A stretch of DNA of 64,000 nucleotides from Leucothrix mucor DSM 2157 (GTDB taxonomy: Bacteria > Pseudomonadota > Gammaproteobacteria > Thiotrichales > Thiotrichaceae). The position numbers were made by a program, and so were the translations under genes. This document shows positions 1-8,995 of the stretch, piece after piece (within the stretch, counting starts at the first letter, position 1; the number at the start of each line of letters is the position of its first letter). The notes under the pieces were generated by a model. The model saw only the letters and a program-made list of their open reading frames with translations. It was not told the origin of the DNA and made no database searches. The DNA is taken from assembly GCF_000419525.1 (NCBI RefSeq), contig NZ_ATTE01000001.1, positions 3,966,501 through 4,030,500 on the forward strand, written 5' to 3'.

Positions 1-887
1 CCAATAATCCCACCAATCACTGATACGCTTAGAATAAACAGATGCAAATTGATAGCTGCCGGTGTCGCCAGTTCGGCTGTGGTGTGCGGCAGCAAGGCGG
101 CGGCAATGCCGACTTCATAAGTCCCTACGCCACCTGGCGCGTGAAATGGCAGCACGCTGGTTAGCTCGCCCGCGATCGCGCCGGATAGTCTGCTCATAAA
201 ATCCAGCGCAATAAACTGGCCCAAAATCCAAACCAGTACCAGTAACTTCAGCACCCAATTCATCCACGTCAGCGCCCAGCAACTAATGAAGCGCCAGTGG
301 GAGTCAGGTAGGCCGCTCAGCCCTTTTTTGGCCAACCTTTTCCAGCCTTTTTCATCCTCGGAATTGCCCAGTTTACCCAGTAGAAAATTCCGTAAAATAT
401 AGACTGCCACCGGCATCGCCAGCCAGCCAATTAATACTAAGGCAGATAGCCATATCGAAAACCCATCCGGCACCAGTGATAACATCCCAAGCGCCAAAAT
501 AGTGTGCAAATCCAGCAGGCGAAACCACAATAAGGCGGGCAGGGAGCGGCTGTAATCAATGGCGAAATAGCGCTTCATGAGGAGTGGAAAACTGACTTCG
601 CCACTGCGCATTGGCATGATGTTATTTAAGATATTATGGATTAACACCAACTTCACACAGAGCCACCATCTACCTCGGATATCTTGCAAAAAGTAGTCAT
701 AAATACGCAAGGTACGTAACTGATAAGACACAATAATAAGACAGGCCGCCAGTAGAATGGCCGGCCATGATAATTGTGTCCAAGGACGCAGTATTTCGCC
801 CCATCCCCAGAACCACTGGACTCCCAAAATAAATGCTACTAAAACCAGCAGGGAGAGTAACTTTTTAGTTGTATCAGCTTTAAGCAT
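1..887 (-). CDS. Flippase-like integral membrane protein (lysylphosphatidylglycerol synthase TM / UPF0104 family), 3' end cut by window edge
   Basis: The minus strand is open from an ATG at 885-887 to the window edge, so the C terminus is missing. The translation is almost all hydrophobic segments. It carries the motif APGGVGTYE near the truncated end, which matches the PGG-G-x-E signature of the lysyl-PG-synthase transmembrane family (AglD/UPF0104). Members are thought to flip or help modify lipid-linked groups. There is no aminoacyl-transferase domain in the visible part. The start has only a weak ribosome site. It is divergent from a polyprenol-phosphate glycosyltransferase and an epimerase, which supports a role in glycolipid or surface-glycan handling. 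The family is fairly clear; the substrate is unknown. Confidence 0.7.
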   Translation of the reverse strand, partial: MLKADTTKKLLSLLVLVAFILGVQWFWGWGEILRPWTQLSWPAILLAACLIIVSYQLRTLRIYDYFLQDIRGRWWLCVKLVLIHNILNNIMPMRSGEVSFPLLMKRYFAIDYSRSLPALLWFRLLDLHTILALGMLSLVPDGFSIWLSALVLIGWLAMPVAVYILRNFLLGKLGNSEDEKGWKRLAKKGLSGLPDSHWRFISCWALTWMNWVLKLLVLVWILGQFIALDFMSRLSGAIAGELTSVLPFHAPGGVGTYEVGIAAALLPHTTAELATPAAINLHLFILSVSVIGGII

Positions 888-930
888 ATAGGGATATAAT
901 GAGCTATTTATTTTTTTGGGGGCAAAAACA

Positions 931-1929
931 TTGCATAAGAACAGTGTAAGTATTATCGCACCGCTGTACAACGAAGAAGGCAATGTTAAGCCGTTAATTG
1001 ATGCGGTCGAAGCAGCTTTGGCCAATTACGACTTGCCGTGGGAGCTATTGATTGTTGATGATGGCAGTACCGACAGCACTCTCGACATCATGCGTGAATG
1101 CGCTGAGAAAGCTGGCCCACATGTACACGTGGTTGAGCTGCAGCGTAATTACGGCCAGACCGCTGCAATGCAAGCTGGTATTGATGCCGCTCAAGGTAGT
1201 TTGTTAGTCACGTTGGATGGTGATTTACAGAATGACCCCGCTGATATCCCCGCCATGATTGATGACCTGCTAGCCCGCGATCTGGATTTACTACAGGGCT
1301 GGCGCAAGAACCGCAAAGATACCCTGATCATGCGCAAAATTCCGTCGCGCATTGCCAATAAACTGATTCGAAAAGTCACCGGTGTAGACCTTCACGACTA
1401 CGGCTGCAGCCTGAAAGTGTACCGCGCATCGGCCATGAAAAATGTTCGTCTATACGGCGAAATGCACCGCTTTATTCCGGCTTGGGTCGTGATGTCTGTT
1501 GCACCGAAGCGAATCGGCGAAATCGTCGTCAATCATCGCGAACGTAATAGCGGCGAATCCAAATACGGTATTTCTCGCACTTTCCGCGTGGTGCTGGATT
1601 TATTATTCGTCTGGTTCTTTATGAAGTACCGCACGCGCCCTGGTCACTTCTTCGGAAGCATCGGTTTGTTCGTTGGAGCACTCGGCACTCTGCTATTTAT
1701 GTGGCTGGGCTTTGATAAGCTGGTACTGGGTAATGACATTGGCGGGCGCCCATTACTGATGATCGCCGTATTGTTGATGATTGGCTCGGTGCAGTTCCTA
1801 ACCACCGGTTTGCTCAGTGAGCTACTCACGCGTATCTACTTTGAGTCCTCCAGCAAACGTTCTTATGAAACCCGCAAAGAAGCTGATGATATGCCTCGGG
1901 GCTGGTTTAAAAGCGAGACAGAAAAATGA
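931..1929 (+). CDS. Family 2 glycosyltransferase, polyprenol-phosphate sugar transferase type (DPM1/ArnC-like)
   Basis: This predicted membrane-linked GT2 enzyme would move a sugar from a nucleotide donor to a polyprenyl phosphate on the cytoplasmic face. The sequence shows SIIAPLYNEEGNV at the N terminus, a VDDGSTDST nucleotide-binding motif, the metal-binding LDGDLQNDP, and RNYGQTAAMQAG typical of DPM1-like enzymes. Two hydrophobic segments in the last 100 residues match the ArnC-type anchor. Length is about 332 residues. I chose the TTG at 931 because GGGGG at 918-922 sits 8 bases upstream; a TTG at 916 in the same frame would add five residues. Its stop overlaps the next gene's start by four bases (ATGA), so the two are likely translationally coupled. 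Confidence 0.85.
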   Translation: MHKNSVSIIAPLYNEEGNVKPLIDAVEAALANYDLPWELLIVDDGSTDSTLDIMRECAEKAGPHVHVVELQRNYGQTAAMQAGIDAAQGSLLVTLDGDLQNDPADIPAMIDDLLARDLDLLQGWRKNRKDTLIMRKIPSRIANKLIRKVTGVDLHDYGCSLKVYRASAMKNVRLYGEMHRFIPAWVVMSVAPKRIGEIVVNHRERNSGESKYGISRTFRVVLDLLFVWFFMKYRTRPGHFFGSIGLFVGALGTLLFMWLGFDKLVLGNDIGGRPLLMIAVLLMIGSVQFLTTGLLSELLTRIYFESSSKRSYETRKEADDMPRGWFKSETEK

Positions 1930-2933
1930 AAATATTAGTGACAGGTTCGGCCGGGTTTATCGGCTTCCATTTGGTTAAAGCGCTACTCAAGCGTGGTGAT
2001 CAGGTTATGGGTATTGATAATCTAAATGATTATTACGACCCGTCACTTAAGCAAGATCGCCTGCAGGATCTGGAGCTGTTTGTCGAAGCGCATGAATTAC
2101 AGCGGGAATATCGCTTTCAGGTAATGGATTTGGCTGATCGCGAGCAAATTGCTGGTTTATTTGCAGACAACCAGTTTGATGCGGTAGTGAATTTAGCAGC
2201 GCAAGCGGGGGTTCGTTACTCGATTGATAACCCTGCTGCGTATGTCGATGCTAACTTAGTCGGCTTTGCCAATATCCTTGAAGGTTGCCGTAATAGCAAA
2301 ATTAAGCACTTGGTTTATGCCTCTTCAAGTTCGGTGTATGGCATGAATACCAAGCAACCGTTTAGTACAGGTGATCCGGTGGACTACCCAATCAGCCTGT
2401 ATGCGGCGACTAAAAAGTCCAATGAACTGATGGCGCACTCTTACAGCCATTTGTTTGATATTCCGGTGACGGGTTTGCGCTTCTTTACGGTCTATGGCCC
2501 ATGGGGACGCCCGGATATGGCGTACTTTAAGTTCACCAAGGCGATTTTGGCTGACCAGCCGATCGACGTGTACAACCACGGCGATATGATCCGCGACTTC
2601 ACGTATATCGATGACATTGTGGAGGGCGTTGTCAGAGTAATTGACCGTCCACCTGAGCCTCAAGTCAGCGAGATTACGACGGCTAAAGCGCCATTCAAAG
2701 TGTACAACATTGGTAATAATCAGCCGATTAAACTGCGACGTTTTATCACAGCTTTAGAAACCAGTTGCGGTAAAAAAGCGGTTGAGAATTTACTGCCAAT
2801 GCAAGCCGGTGATGTGCCACTGACTTATGCCGATATTGACCCGTTGATGCAGGATTTTGGCTTCAAACCGGATACCGAAATTGAAGAAGGTATTGAGCAA
2901 TTTATGCAGTGGTATCGCGGCTACTACAGCTAA
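1926..2933 (+). CDS. NAD-dependent nucleotide-sugar epimerase (UDP-glucuronate 4-epimerase-like, extended SDR)
   Basis: This is an extended short-chain dehydrogenase acting on UDP-sugars, most like the UDP-glucuronate 4-epimerase group. The Rossmann motif GSAGFIG is at residues 7-13. The catalytic serine lies in YASSSSVYG around 131-139, and the YxxxK pair is Tyr159/Lys163 (YAATK). The segment FFTVYGPWGRPDMA is characteristic of this epimerase group, and DNLNDYYDP at 31-39 is also typical. Length is 335 residues, normal for the family. It starts inside the stop codon of the glycosyltransferase, so it probably supplies that enzyme or a neighbour with an epimerised sugar nucleotide. The exact sugar cannot be fixed from sequence. 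Confidence 0.85.
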   Translation: MKILVTGSAGFIGFHLVKALLKRGDQVMGIDNLNDYYDPSLKQDRLQDLELFVEAHELQREYRFQVMDLADREQIAGLFADNQFDAVVNLAAQAGVRYSIDNPAAYVDANLVGFANILEGCRNSKIKHLVYASSSSVYGMNTKQPFSTGDPVDYPISLYAATKKSNELMAHSYSHLFDIPVTGLRFFTVYGPWGRPDMAYFKFTKAILADQPIDVYNHGDMIRDFTYIDDIVEGVVRVIDRPPEPQVSEITTAKAPFKVYNIGNNQPIKLRRFITALETSCGKKAVENLLPMQAGDVPLTYADIDPLMQDFGFKPDTEIEEGIEQFMQWYRGYYS

Positions 2934-2942
2934 GGTTTATGT

Positions 2943-2965
2943 ATTCAGGGCGTATTGCTCTGAAT
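2943..2965. terminator. Hairpin between convergent genes
   Basis: The arms ATTCAGGGC (2943-2951) and GCTCTGAAT (2957-2965) pair over nine positions, including one G-U, around a five-base loop. The hairpin lies between the convergent epimerase and RIO kinase genes. It has only a short AT-rich tail and no long T run, so termination is likely but not certain. Confidence 0.4.
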
Positions 2966-2986
2966 AAAATACCTGCCGCAGAGTAT

Positions 2987-3841
2987 TTACTCCTCGGCAG
3001 CCTCACGTATACGCTCCAGACGCGCTTGTTCCTCATCAAAGGCAGCTTTGATCTGCTCCATCACGGAGTCCACATCGGCCGCTTCGTTGTTTTCCTCAAA
3101 CTCGCCTGTTAGCACGGTATCTGGCCTCAGTTTACCGTCTTCATACAGCGCCCAGATCTCTTTGCCGAAGTTCGTCTCCAGCAAGTCCGGTGAAAACTGA
3201 CCAAAGTATTGCGTCATATTATCCACGTCACGCTCTAGCATGGCTTTTGCATTGTTATTCGCAGAGGCGTTTACCGCTTGTGGTAGATCGATAATGACCG
3301 GGCCGTACTCATCCAGTAGCACGTTAAATTCAGATAAGTCACCATGTACCAAGCCTGCGCAGAGCATGCGTACAATATCCTGCATCACAAAGGCGTGATG
3401 GCCAATCGCTTCCTCATCGGTCATGGTCACATCGCCAAGGCGCGGGGCAACATCACCAGCTGCATCGGTAATCAATTCCATCAACAAAACCCCATCCAAA
3501 CAACCATAGGGTTCTGGAACACGCACGCCCGCTTCTGCCAATAAATACAGCGCATCGACTTCGGCATTTTGCCAGGTTTGCTCTTGTTCTTTACGGCCAA
3601 ATTTGGAGCCTTTTTCCATCGCGCGGGCGCGTCGGCTATTGCGAACTTTGCGTCCTTCCGTGTACTGGGCGGCCTTTTTAAAGCTACGTTTTGCAGTATC
3701 TTTATACACTTTTGCACAGCGTAATTCATCGCCGGTGCGTACCACATAAACGTCGGCTTCTTTACCGCTCATCAATCGGCTTAAGACTTCATCAACTAGG
3801 CCATCTTCGACTAGAGGCTGTATGCGTTTTGGTATTTTCAT
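2987..3841 (-). CDS. RIO-type serine protein kinase (RIO1 family)
   Basis: This is a bacterial member of the RIO atypical kinases. The nucleotide loop is SGKEADVYVV (residues 25-34), the likely ATP-anchoring lysine is in RCAKVYKD, the catalytic loop is HGDLSEFN (166-173), and the metal-binding aspartate is in VIIDLPQAV (Asp185). The basic region between residues 50 and 85 is usual for RIO1. The protein is 284 residues and cytosolic. The C terminus is acidic and Glu-rich. Substrates of bacterial RIO kinases are poorly known; archaeal and eukaryotic relatives act in small-subunit ribosome maturation. It is divergent from the TspO-like gene with 93 bases between the starts. Confidence 0.85.
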   Translation of the reverse strand: MKIPKRIQPLVEDGLVDEVLSRLMSGKEADVYVVRTGDELRCAKVYKDTAKRSFKKAAQYTEGRKVRNSRRARAMEKGSKFGRKEQEQTWQNAEVDALYLLAEAGVRVPEPYGCLDGVLLMELITDAAGDVAPRLGDVTMTDEEAIGHHAFVMQDIVRMLCAGLVHGDLSEFNVLLDEYGPVIIDLPQAVNASANNNAKAMLERDVDNMTQYFGQFSPDLLETNFGKEIWALYEDGKLRPDTVLTGEFEENNEAADVDSVMEQIKAAFDEEQARLERIREAAEE

Positions 3842-3934
3842 CGCGTCTTTTTACCCTATTTATGTGTATGATGGAATACAGCGTTGATAAACATTACCGG
3901 TGGATGCCGGTTTATTTAAGGAGCAGTTCACGAC

Positions 3935-4705
3935 ATGGAAAGAACACTTGCCGAGCGTAGCGGCGCGGTCATAGCATTTATATTCGTCATCATCATTAAT
4001 TTCTTATCAAACTATCTGCCACTCAATGGCATGACTCCAAAAGACGTTTCCGACAAGTACCCATCATTATTTACCCCTGAGTCGTTCACGTTCTCAATTT
4101 GGGGTGTCATCTACCTTGGCTTGTTAGGCTATGTCATTTATCAGGCGTTGCCCGGTCAGCGACGTAGTGAGTTACTCTCAAGAGTCAGCAAGTTGTTTAT
4201 GTTGAGTTGCGCAGCCAACATCGCTTGGATTTTCGCATGGCATTTTAACTTTTTGTGGCTGTCCTTGCTAATCATGTTCGCTATTTTGGGCTTTTTAGTG
4301 CTCATTTACCGAAATTTATCCTACGAGCCTGCTACTTTTGGCCGTTGGTTATTTGTGAATGTGCCATTTAGTTTGTATGTCGCATGGATTGTGGTCGCCA
4401 GTATTGCCAATTTGAGCGTGCTACAAGTGGCGATGGGCTGGGAAAACTACGGCTTGGATAATCTCAGCTGGACCTTGCTGAAGCTGGCACTGGCTGGCGT
4501 AGTGACCGCTGTAGTGGTTACCCGCCGTAGCGATATCGCCTTTGGCTTGGTCACCGCTTGGGCAGCTTATGGCATTATGGTGAAGCAGGTCGCGACGCCG
4601 GAAGTGTCCGGTGCCGCTGGCATGTTAGCTGCGATGGTCATTATCTTAGTGGCGTATCAGGGCATCCGGGCTGTGATGTTTTCGCCCGTACCTCCAACGG
4701 AGTGA
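3935..4705 (+). CDS. TspO/MBR-related tryptophan-rich membrane protein
   Basis: A 256-residue integral membrane protein with about seven hydrophobic segments and many tryptophans. The motif FTFSIWGVIYLGL near residues 51-63 is the hallmark of the tryptophan-rich sensory protein relatives of TspO. It is longer than classical TspO (about 160 residues, five helices), so it belongs to the larger relatives of unknown ligand. An AAGGAG ribosome site at 3918-3923 supports the ATG at 3935. Its last 49 bases overlap the end of the convergent ABC1 kinase gene. Family is fairly clear from composition and motif; function is unknown (porphyrin or other hydrophobic ligand is only an analogy). Confidence 0.65.
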   Translation: MERTLAERSGAVIAFIFVIIINFLSNYLPLNGMTPKDVSDKYPSLFTPESFTFSIWGVIYLGLLGYVIYQALPGQRRSELLSRVSKLFMLSCAANIAWIFAWHFNFLWLSLLIMFAILGFLVLIYRNLSYEPATFGRWLFVNVPFSLYVAWIVVASIANLSVLQVAMGWENYGLDNLSWTLLKLALAGVVTAVVVTRRSDIAFGLVTAWAAYGIMVKQVATPEVSGAAGMLAAMVIILVAYQGIRAVMFSPVPPTE

Positions 4706-6030
4706 TGTTGAGTTGCTAAAAATAACTCGCGCACATTCACTCGCGCTTTAATCCGCGCAGCCAACAAGTACAGACCGCCTAGCTTACGATGCAAAAATAA
4801 GGCATCAGCAGGCGGTGTGTGCCAATACTCCTGCTCCATACTTAGCGCCATTCCTGCATCTTTAATGCGTTGTGCCAGCTTTGAGCTTCCAAAGTCATAC
4901 ACGCCATCCACGCTCAGTGGCTCGCAGGCTTGCTGAAATAGGTCAATCACCGCCTCACGCTGTTCGGCTTTAATCTCTGCCTTAAAAAAGCCAATCTTTT
5001 CTGCTGCATCCTGCATGGCATCACGATCACCCACGGAGCCTGCCTGCATCATTTGATAATAGGCATCGGCAATTGCGGCGGGATATTCACGGGTCGCACC
5101 AAAATCCAACAAAATCAGTTTCTTGGTTTCGCTATCATATTGATAATTGGCGAAGTTTGGATCGGTTTGAATTAAGCGGAATTCAAATATTTCACGGAAT
5201 AATAAGGCCAGCAGCAAGCTTATAGCGCGATCACGGTCTTCTTGTGTGCCCTGCTCCAAAGCCTCAATGGGTGAGCCGGTCACAAATGACATGGCTAGTA
5301 CATTCGGCGTAGTGAAGTCATCATAAACCTCTGGCAGGATAAACTCTGGCGCATCGGCTAATAACTCACGGTATTGCTTAATCCATCTGGCTTCTTGCTC
5401 ATAATCGGCTTCGCAGTGCAGTTGCTGTTTGGCATCTTCCAAGAGTGGCTTGTATTCAAGTGATTTGGGAATGAGTCCTGAAATACGCAGCAGCGTTGCC
5501 ACATTGTCGACATCACTATCGATACTCTCGCGCACACCGGGATATTGGACTTTTAGGGCTAGATGGCGGCCGTCTTTAGTGTGTGCGGAGTGCACTTGCC
5601 CAATCGACGCGGCCGCAACCGGCTCAAATGAAAACTGTTTGAATTTCAGATTCCAACCCTTGCCCCAGTTATCATCTAGCACTTTGGCGAGCTGGCTTAG
5701 TGGCATGGATTTGGCATCGGAGCGCAAGCGGCCCAGAATTTCAGTGAGTTCCGGCGGCAATACATCGCCCGTATCCATCGACATTAGCTGGCCGACTTTC
5801 ATAGCGGCGCCACGTAGTTGGGATAACTGTTCGGCAACTCGCTTAGCATTGCCCGGTGTGAGCAGCATTTCACTGGCTTTCGGGCGATTGCCTTTGGCGA
5901 GTTGACGGGCACCTTCTGCAAGCATGCCACCAGCTACGCCGGTCGCTAAAGAGCCAAGTTTGGCGAGGCGTGATAAACGTCCGCCGGGTACCGCTGAGCT
6001 GTTGTTTTGTTTCTTATCAGACTCATTCAT
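4657..6030 (-). CDS. ABC1/UbiB (AarF/ADCK) family atypical kinase
   Basis: This 457-residue protein has the ABC1 hallmarks in order: the KxGQ motif in AAMKVGQLMSMD, the alanine-rich loop AAASIGQVH, the lysine of LALKVQYPG, the glutamate region EADYEQEA, the catalytic DPNFAN, and the metal-binding LLDFGA. UbiB relatives are ATPases that support ubiquinone or lipid metabolism; this one lacks the C-terminal membrane anchor of true UbiB and resembles the shorter ADCK-type proteins. I prefer the ATG at 6028-6030, which has GAGAGGAAGG upstream, over one 14 codons earlier. The 3' end overlaps the TspO-like gene tail to tail by 49 bases. Confidence 0.85.
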   Translation of the reverse strand: MNESDKKQNNSSAVPGGRLSRLAKLGSLATGVAGGMLAEGARQLAKGNRPKASEMLLTPGNAKRVAEQLSQLRGAAMKVGQLMSMDTGDVLPPELTEILGRLRSDAKSMPLSQLAKVLDDNWGKGWNLKFKQFSFEPVAAASIGQVHSAHTKDGRHLALKVQYPGVRESIDSDVDNVATLLRISGLIPKSLEYKPLLEDAKQQLHCEADYEQEARWIKQYRELLADAPEFILPEVYDDFTTPNVLAMSFVTGSPIEALEQGTQEDRDRAISLLLALLFREIFEFRLIQTDPNFANYQYDSETKKLILLDFGATREYPAAIADAYYQMMQAGSVGDRDAMQDAAEKIGFFKAEIKAEQREAVIDLFQQACEPLSVDGVYDFGSSKLAQRIKDAGMALSMEQEYWHTPPADALFLHRKLGGLYLLAARIKARVNVRELFLATQHHSVGGTGENITARMP

Positions 6031-6204
6031 GGTGTACACCTTCCTCTCGGAACGGTAAAAGAATAAGCGCATTATCCGGCCTGCTGCACAGGACTACCAG
6101 TTTATGCACTTCAATAAAGTCTATTTGCTTTTCTGTGAAAAAAATCTGCTATGCTCAAAGGCTGATTACATTTAGATCAGTAACGTTAAAGGAAATAACT
6201 AATA

Positions 6205-6918
6205 ATGAAACCAACCTTGATGTTCCTACCAGGGCTGATGTGTGATCGCGATGTGTGGCAGGAGCAAATCACTGCTTTTGCTGGCGACTATGCAATGCGT
6301 CTGGTCAATTATGATTTGGCCAGTAGTCTGGCTTCGATGGCTCGCTGTGTATTGGAGCAAGCCCCTGAAGGCCCATTGGCGATTATTGGCCATTCGATGG
6401 GTGGTCGGGTCGCGTTAGAAGTGTACCGGCAGTCACCTATGCGAGTCAGTCATTTGGCTTTACTCAATACCGGCGCTCAGGCAGTTGCTAAGGGCGAAGC
6501 GGGAGAACAAGAACGTGAAGGGCGCGAGGCCTTGCTAGAACAAGCACGGTCCGAAGGTATGAAAGCCATGGCCAGAGCCTGGGCAACCCCCATGGTACAT
6601 CCTGATCACTTAAATACACCCATGTTTGAATCCGTTGTCGACATGATTGCGCATAGCACCCCTAGTATTTTTGAAGCTCAGATACAAGCTTTACTCACGC
6701 GTCCGGATGCCAGCGATGTACTGCAAAGCATTCAAGTGCCGAGTTTGTTTTTAACGGGTGTGGAAGATCATTGGTCGTCACCGGCACAACATGTGGCGAT
6801 GGCAGATCAAGTCGCGAATGCGCAATTAGAGGTGTTGGAAAACTGTGGGCACATGTCACCCATGGAAGCGCCCGAGCAGGTTACTCAGGCGCTTAAGGCA
6901 TTACTTAGTCAGTCGTAA
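6205..6918 (+). CDS. Alpha/beta-fold hydrolase
   Basis: A 237-residue cytosolic alpha/beta hydrolase. The nucleophile elbow is GHSMG with Ser64, the acid is probably Asp188 in LFLTGVEDHW, and the base is His216 in ENCGHMSPME. The N-terminal LPGLMCDRDVW supplies the oxyanion region. It resembles the small carboxylesterase/BioH-like group, but no substrate can be named. An AAAGGAAA site precedes the ATG. It is divergent from the ABC1 kinase gene, with 174 bases between starts, and convergent with the small secreted protein at 6930. Confidence 0.85.
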   Translation: MKPTLMFLPGLMCDRDVWQEQITAFAGDYAMRLVNYDLASSLASMARCVLEQAPEGPLAIIGHSMGGRVALEVYRQSPMRVSHLALLNTGAQAVAKGEAGEQEREGREALLEQARSEGMKAMARAWATPMVHPDHLNTPMFESVVDMIAHSTPSIFEAQIQALLTRPDASDVLQSIQVPSLFLTGVEDHWSSPAQHVAMADQVANAQLEVLENCGHMSPMEAPEQVTQALKALLSQS

Positions 6919-6929
6919 ATCGTTAGTGA

Positions 6930-7409
6930 TTAACGAACTATACGGTCATCCCGGACGCTGCGCTCGTCACGTTCCTTGCGCTCGGCCCGGGCGTTTGGAT
7001 TGCGAACGTTATTGTTCAGCATGGTGATAATGTTTTTACGAGCGGTGCTAAGCTTGTCTTTCATTGTCACTGTTTCGTAGTTGCTGTAACCATTAGGGCG
7101 GAAACGCGTTTCCAGCGTAATGATCATCGCTTGCTCAGCACGTAGCTTCTTCACTTCATCAGTGGTTAACGAGCCGTTAGCAATGCCATTAGCAATTAGC
7201 TGGCCCTGATTCGCCTGCTCGTTATCAATATACTGCTGAGTTGTTAATGCACGTGCTGGCGCAGTGGTTGCCGGTGGCGCAATGCGCGATGTCGCTGTCG
7301 GAGACACTTCAGTCGCCGTAATTGAAATTGTGTCTGCTGTTGCAGTGGCTTGCAGAGTGAATAATAAACCAACTGCTGCGATGCTCTTAACCAAGATACT
7401 TTTGTTCAT
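6930..7409 (-). CDS. Small secreted protein of unknown function
   Basis: A 159-residue protein with a clear Sec signal peptide (charged start, hydrophobic core, cleavage likely after ATATA near residue 25). The mature part has a Thr/Pro/Ala-rich stretch and then a helical region, QGQLIANGIANGSLTTDEV, of a type seen in many secreted proteobacterial proteins where an N-x-Q-x-x-I-x-x-G-hinge-L-T-x-x-E pattern forms a helix pair. The C terminus is highly charged (repeated RxERKERDERSVRDDR-like residues). GGAG lies 8 bases before the ATG. I do not recognise a function. Confidence 0.7.
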   Translation of the reverse strand: MNKSILVKSIAAVGLLFTLQATATADTISITATEVSPTATSRIAPPATTAPARALTTQQYIDNEQANQGQLIANGIANGSLTTDEVKKLRAEQAMIITLETRFRPNGYSNYETVTMKDKLSTARKNIITMLNNNVRNPNARAERKERDERSVRDDRIVR

Positions 7410-7517
7410 TGTGAATACTCCATTTCATAATATTAAATACTGCGCTTCTGCCATGTAATGCGCGGAACCAACCAATAACAGCTCAAACTTTACACGCTCC
7501 TTACAGATATTAATGGG

Positions 7518-8900
7518 CTATTCGCTGAGCCCGAGGCGCTCCAGCAGTCTCGGCTCATCAAAATAACGCCGTCCGACAAAACTAATTGCATGATCTCCGA
7601 ATCGGCGCAGTGCGCCCGGATTTCTGACCCCCATCGGCCAGAATAGCCAACGCTCAGGGCGCTCAGAACCCGCCACATAGCCCCGTTGATTAAATACCGC
7701 CCGTGAGCCATTCGCAGTAGGCAGCATTAATAAGTCATCGAAAGGTTCCAGTGCATAGCCTGTAGTATCAGCATACGCCTTAGCAGGCTCAAGGTATCGG
7801 ATTTGATGGGTATCTTTCGTAACATAAATCGCCATTCGCTCAGCTGTTTCAACACGCTCTGCCAGCACAGGCTCTTGCCAGTAGCGATGGTTTGCGCGGA
7901 ACTTGGCGGTGTTAGGCAAAAATAGCCGATACCAGCAGCCGCATAAATGAATGCTGTCATAAGCCAAGACTTGACCTTGCTGATTCAGATTAACCCGAAA
8001 CACTAGCGCATCATGTTTGCCAGCAACCCAGTCAAACCGTTTCAGGTAGGGCCTTTGGCTAAACCAGAGCACATAATTGAGCTGGGTGAGCGGCTTGTTT
8101 TGCCAAAGGCCCTTAGAGACAAAGGCAAAGGTGGTTGCTTGCTGAGTGTCCACGTTTAGCTGGTTGGCTTGCCAGTAAGGTTTGCCCGGAAGATTGGCAG
8201 TGCTAGTGCTGTTGATTAGCCAGATTGGTGCGTGGCGGCTGAGTAAATCCTGTTGCTTTGTCGTAGCGGTATCGGGCTGATAGGCGTACCAACGTTGCCC
8301 CTGAATGTTGCCCCATTGACGTTTTATTTCTGCTTGCTCTTTAACCACGCCACGGCGAAATGGAAGAGTGGCTAAAGGATACAGTCCCGCAATTCGTGCG
8401 ACCGTTGAGTAGTCATTGTCGCGTGGTAACTGTTGAAGCAAGTGGCGGGTCTTGGCTGGGGTTTCCAATTGTTTTCGGACGGCCTGAGCGGCGCAATCAC
8501 GAATGAATTCAGGAGTCGTTTGCTCCACCTTATAACGTTTTCGCCAGTCTTTAACAGACTGCTTGTCGACATTGGATAATTCGAGCAATAATGCACTTTG
8601 AGCAAAAGTTGACTGATTGGTCAACAAGGCATGCAAATCGTCTGGGTTTGATTTACTATCAAGTTCGGCTTCAGATAAACGGTTGCTCCGCAGCCATGGC
8701 ATACCGCTAATGCGGTTGCCTTGCAGAGTCCCCGATTGACTAACAGCCAAATGATCCAAAGCCAGCATTGCGGCTAAACATTCCGGTTGCTTCGCAATGC
8801 CTCCTCCCCCTGTTTTGTCGGGCAAATAACTACAGCCTGCTAAGGCGCAAAACAGTAATGGATGACAACGTCGTTTAAGTAATAGCAAGAGTTTCATCAT
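7518..8900 (-). CDS. Predicted lipoprotein of unknown function
   Basis: A 460-residue protein with a lipoprotein signal: basic start, hydrophobic run and the lipobox LAGC at about residues 20-23, so it should be anchored in the outer membrane facing the periplasm. The mature part has the distinctive stretch DSIHLCGCWYRLF with two cysteines two residues apart. No catalytic signature is obvious. Two methionines at the N terminus (8900 and 8897) are both possible starts, and no strong ribosome site is visible. It is divergent from oppA, 95 bases away. I do not recognise the family. Confidence 0.65.
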   Translation of the reverse strand: MMKLLLLLKRRCHPLLFCALAGCSYLPDKTGGGGIAKQPECLAAMLALDHLAVSQSGTLQGNRISGMPWLRSNRLSEAELDSKSNPDDLHALLTNQSTFAQSALLLELSNVDKQSVKDWRKRYKVEQTTPEFIRDCAAQAVRKQLETPAKTRHLLQQLPRDNDYSTVARIAGLYPLATLPFRRGVVKEQAEIKRQWGNIQGQRWYAYQPDTATTKQQDLLSRHAPIWLINSTSTANLPGKPYWQANQLNVDTQQATTFAFVSKGLWQNKPLTQLNYVLWFSQRPYLKRFDWVAGKHDALVFRVNLNQQGQVLAYDSIHLCGCWYRLFLPNTAKFRANHRYWQEPVLAERVETAERMAIYVTKDTHQIRYLEPAKAYADTTGYALEPFDDLLMLPTANGSRAVFNQRGYVAGSERPERWLFWPMGVRNPGALRRFGDHAISFVGRRYFDEPRLLERLGLSE

Positions 8901-8995
8901 AACTAAACGATGCGCCGCACACCGGTTGATGTCCAGTTGTAATTGTCGCTAACTTGCCCGTTCGTATCGGGTTTTTTAAAGAAACGGAGTTTAAT

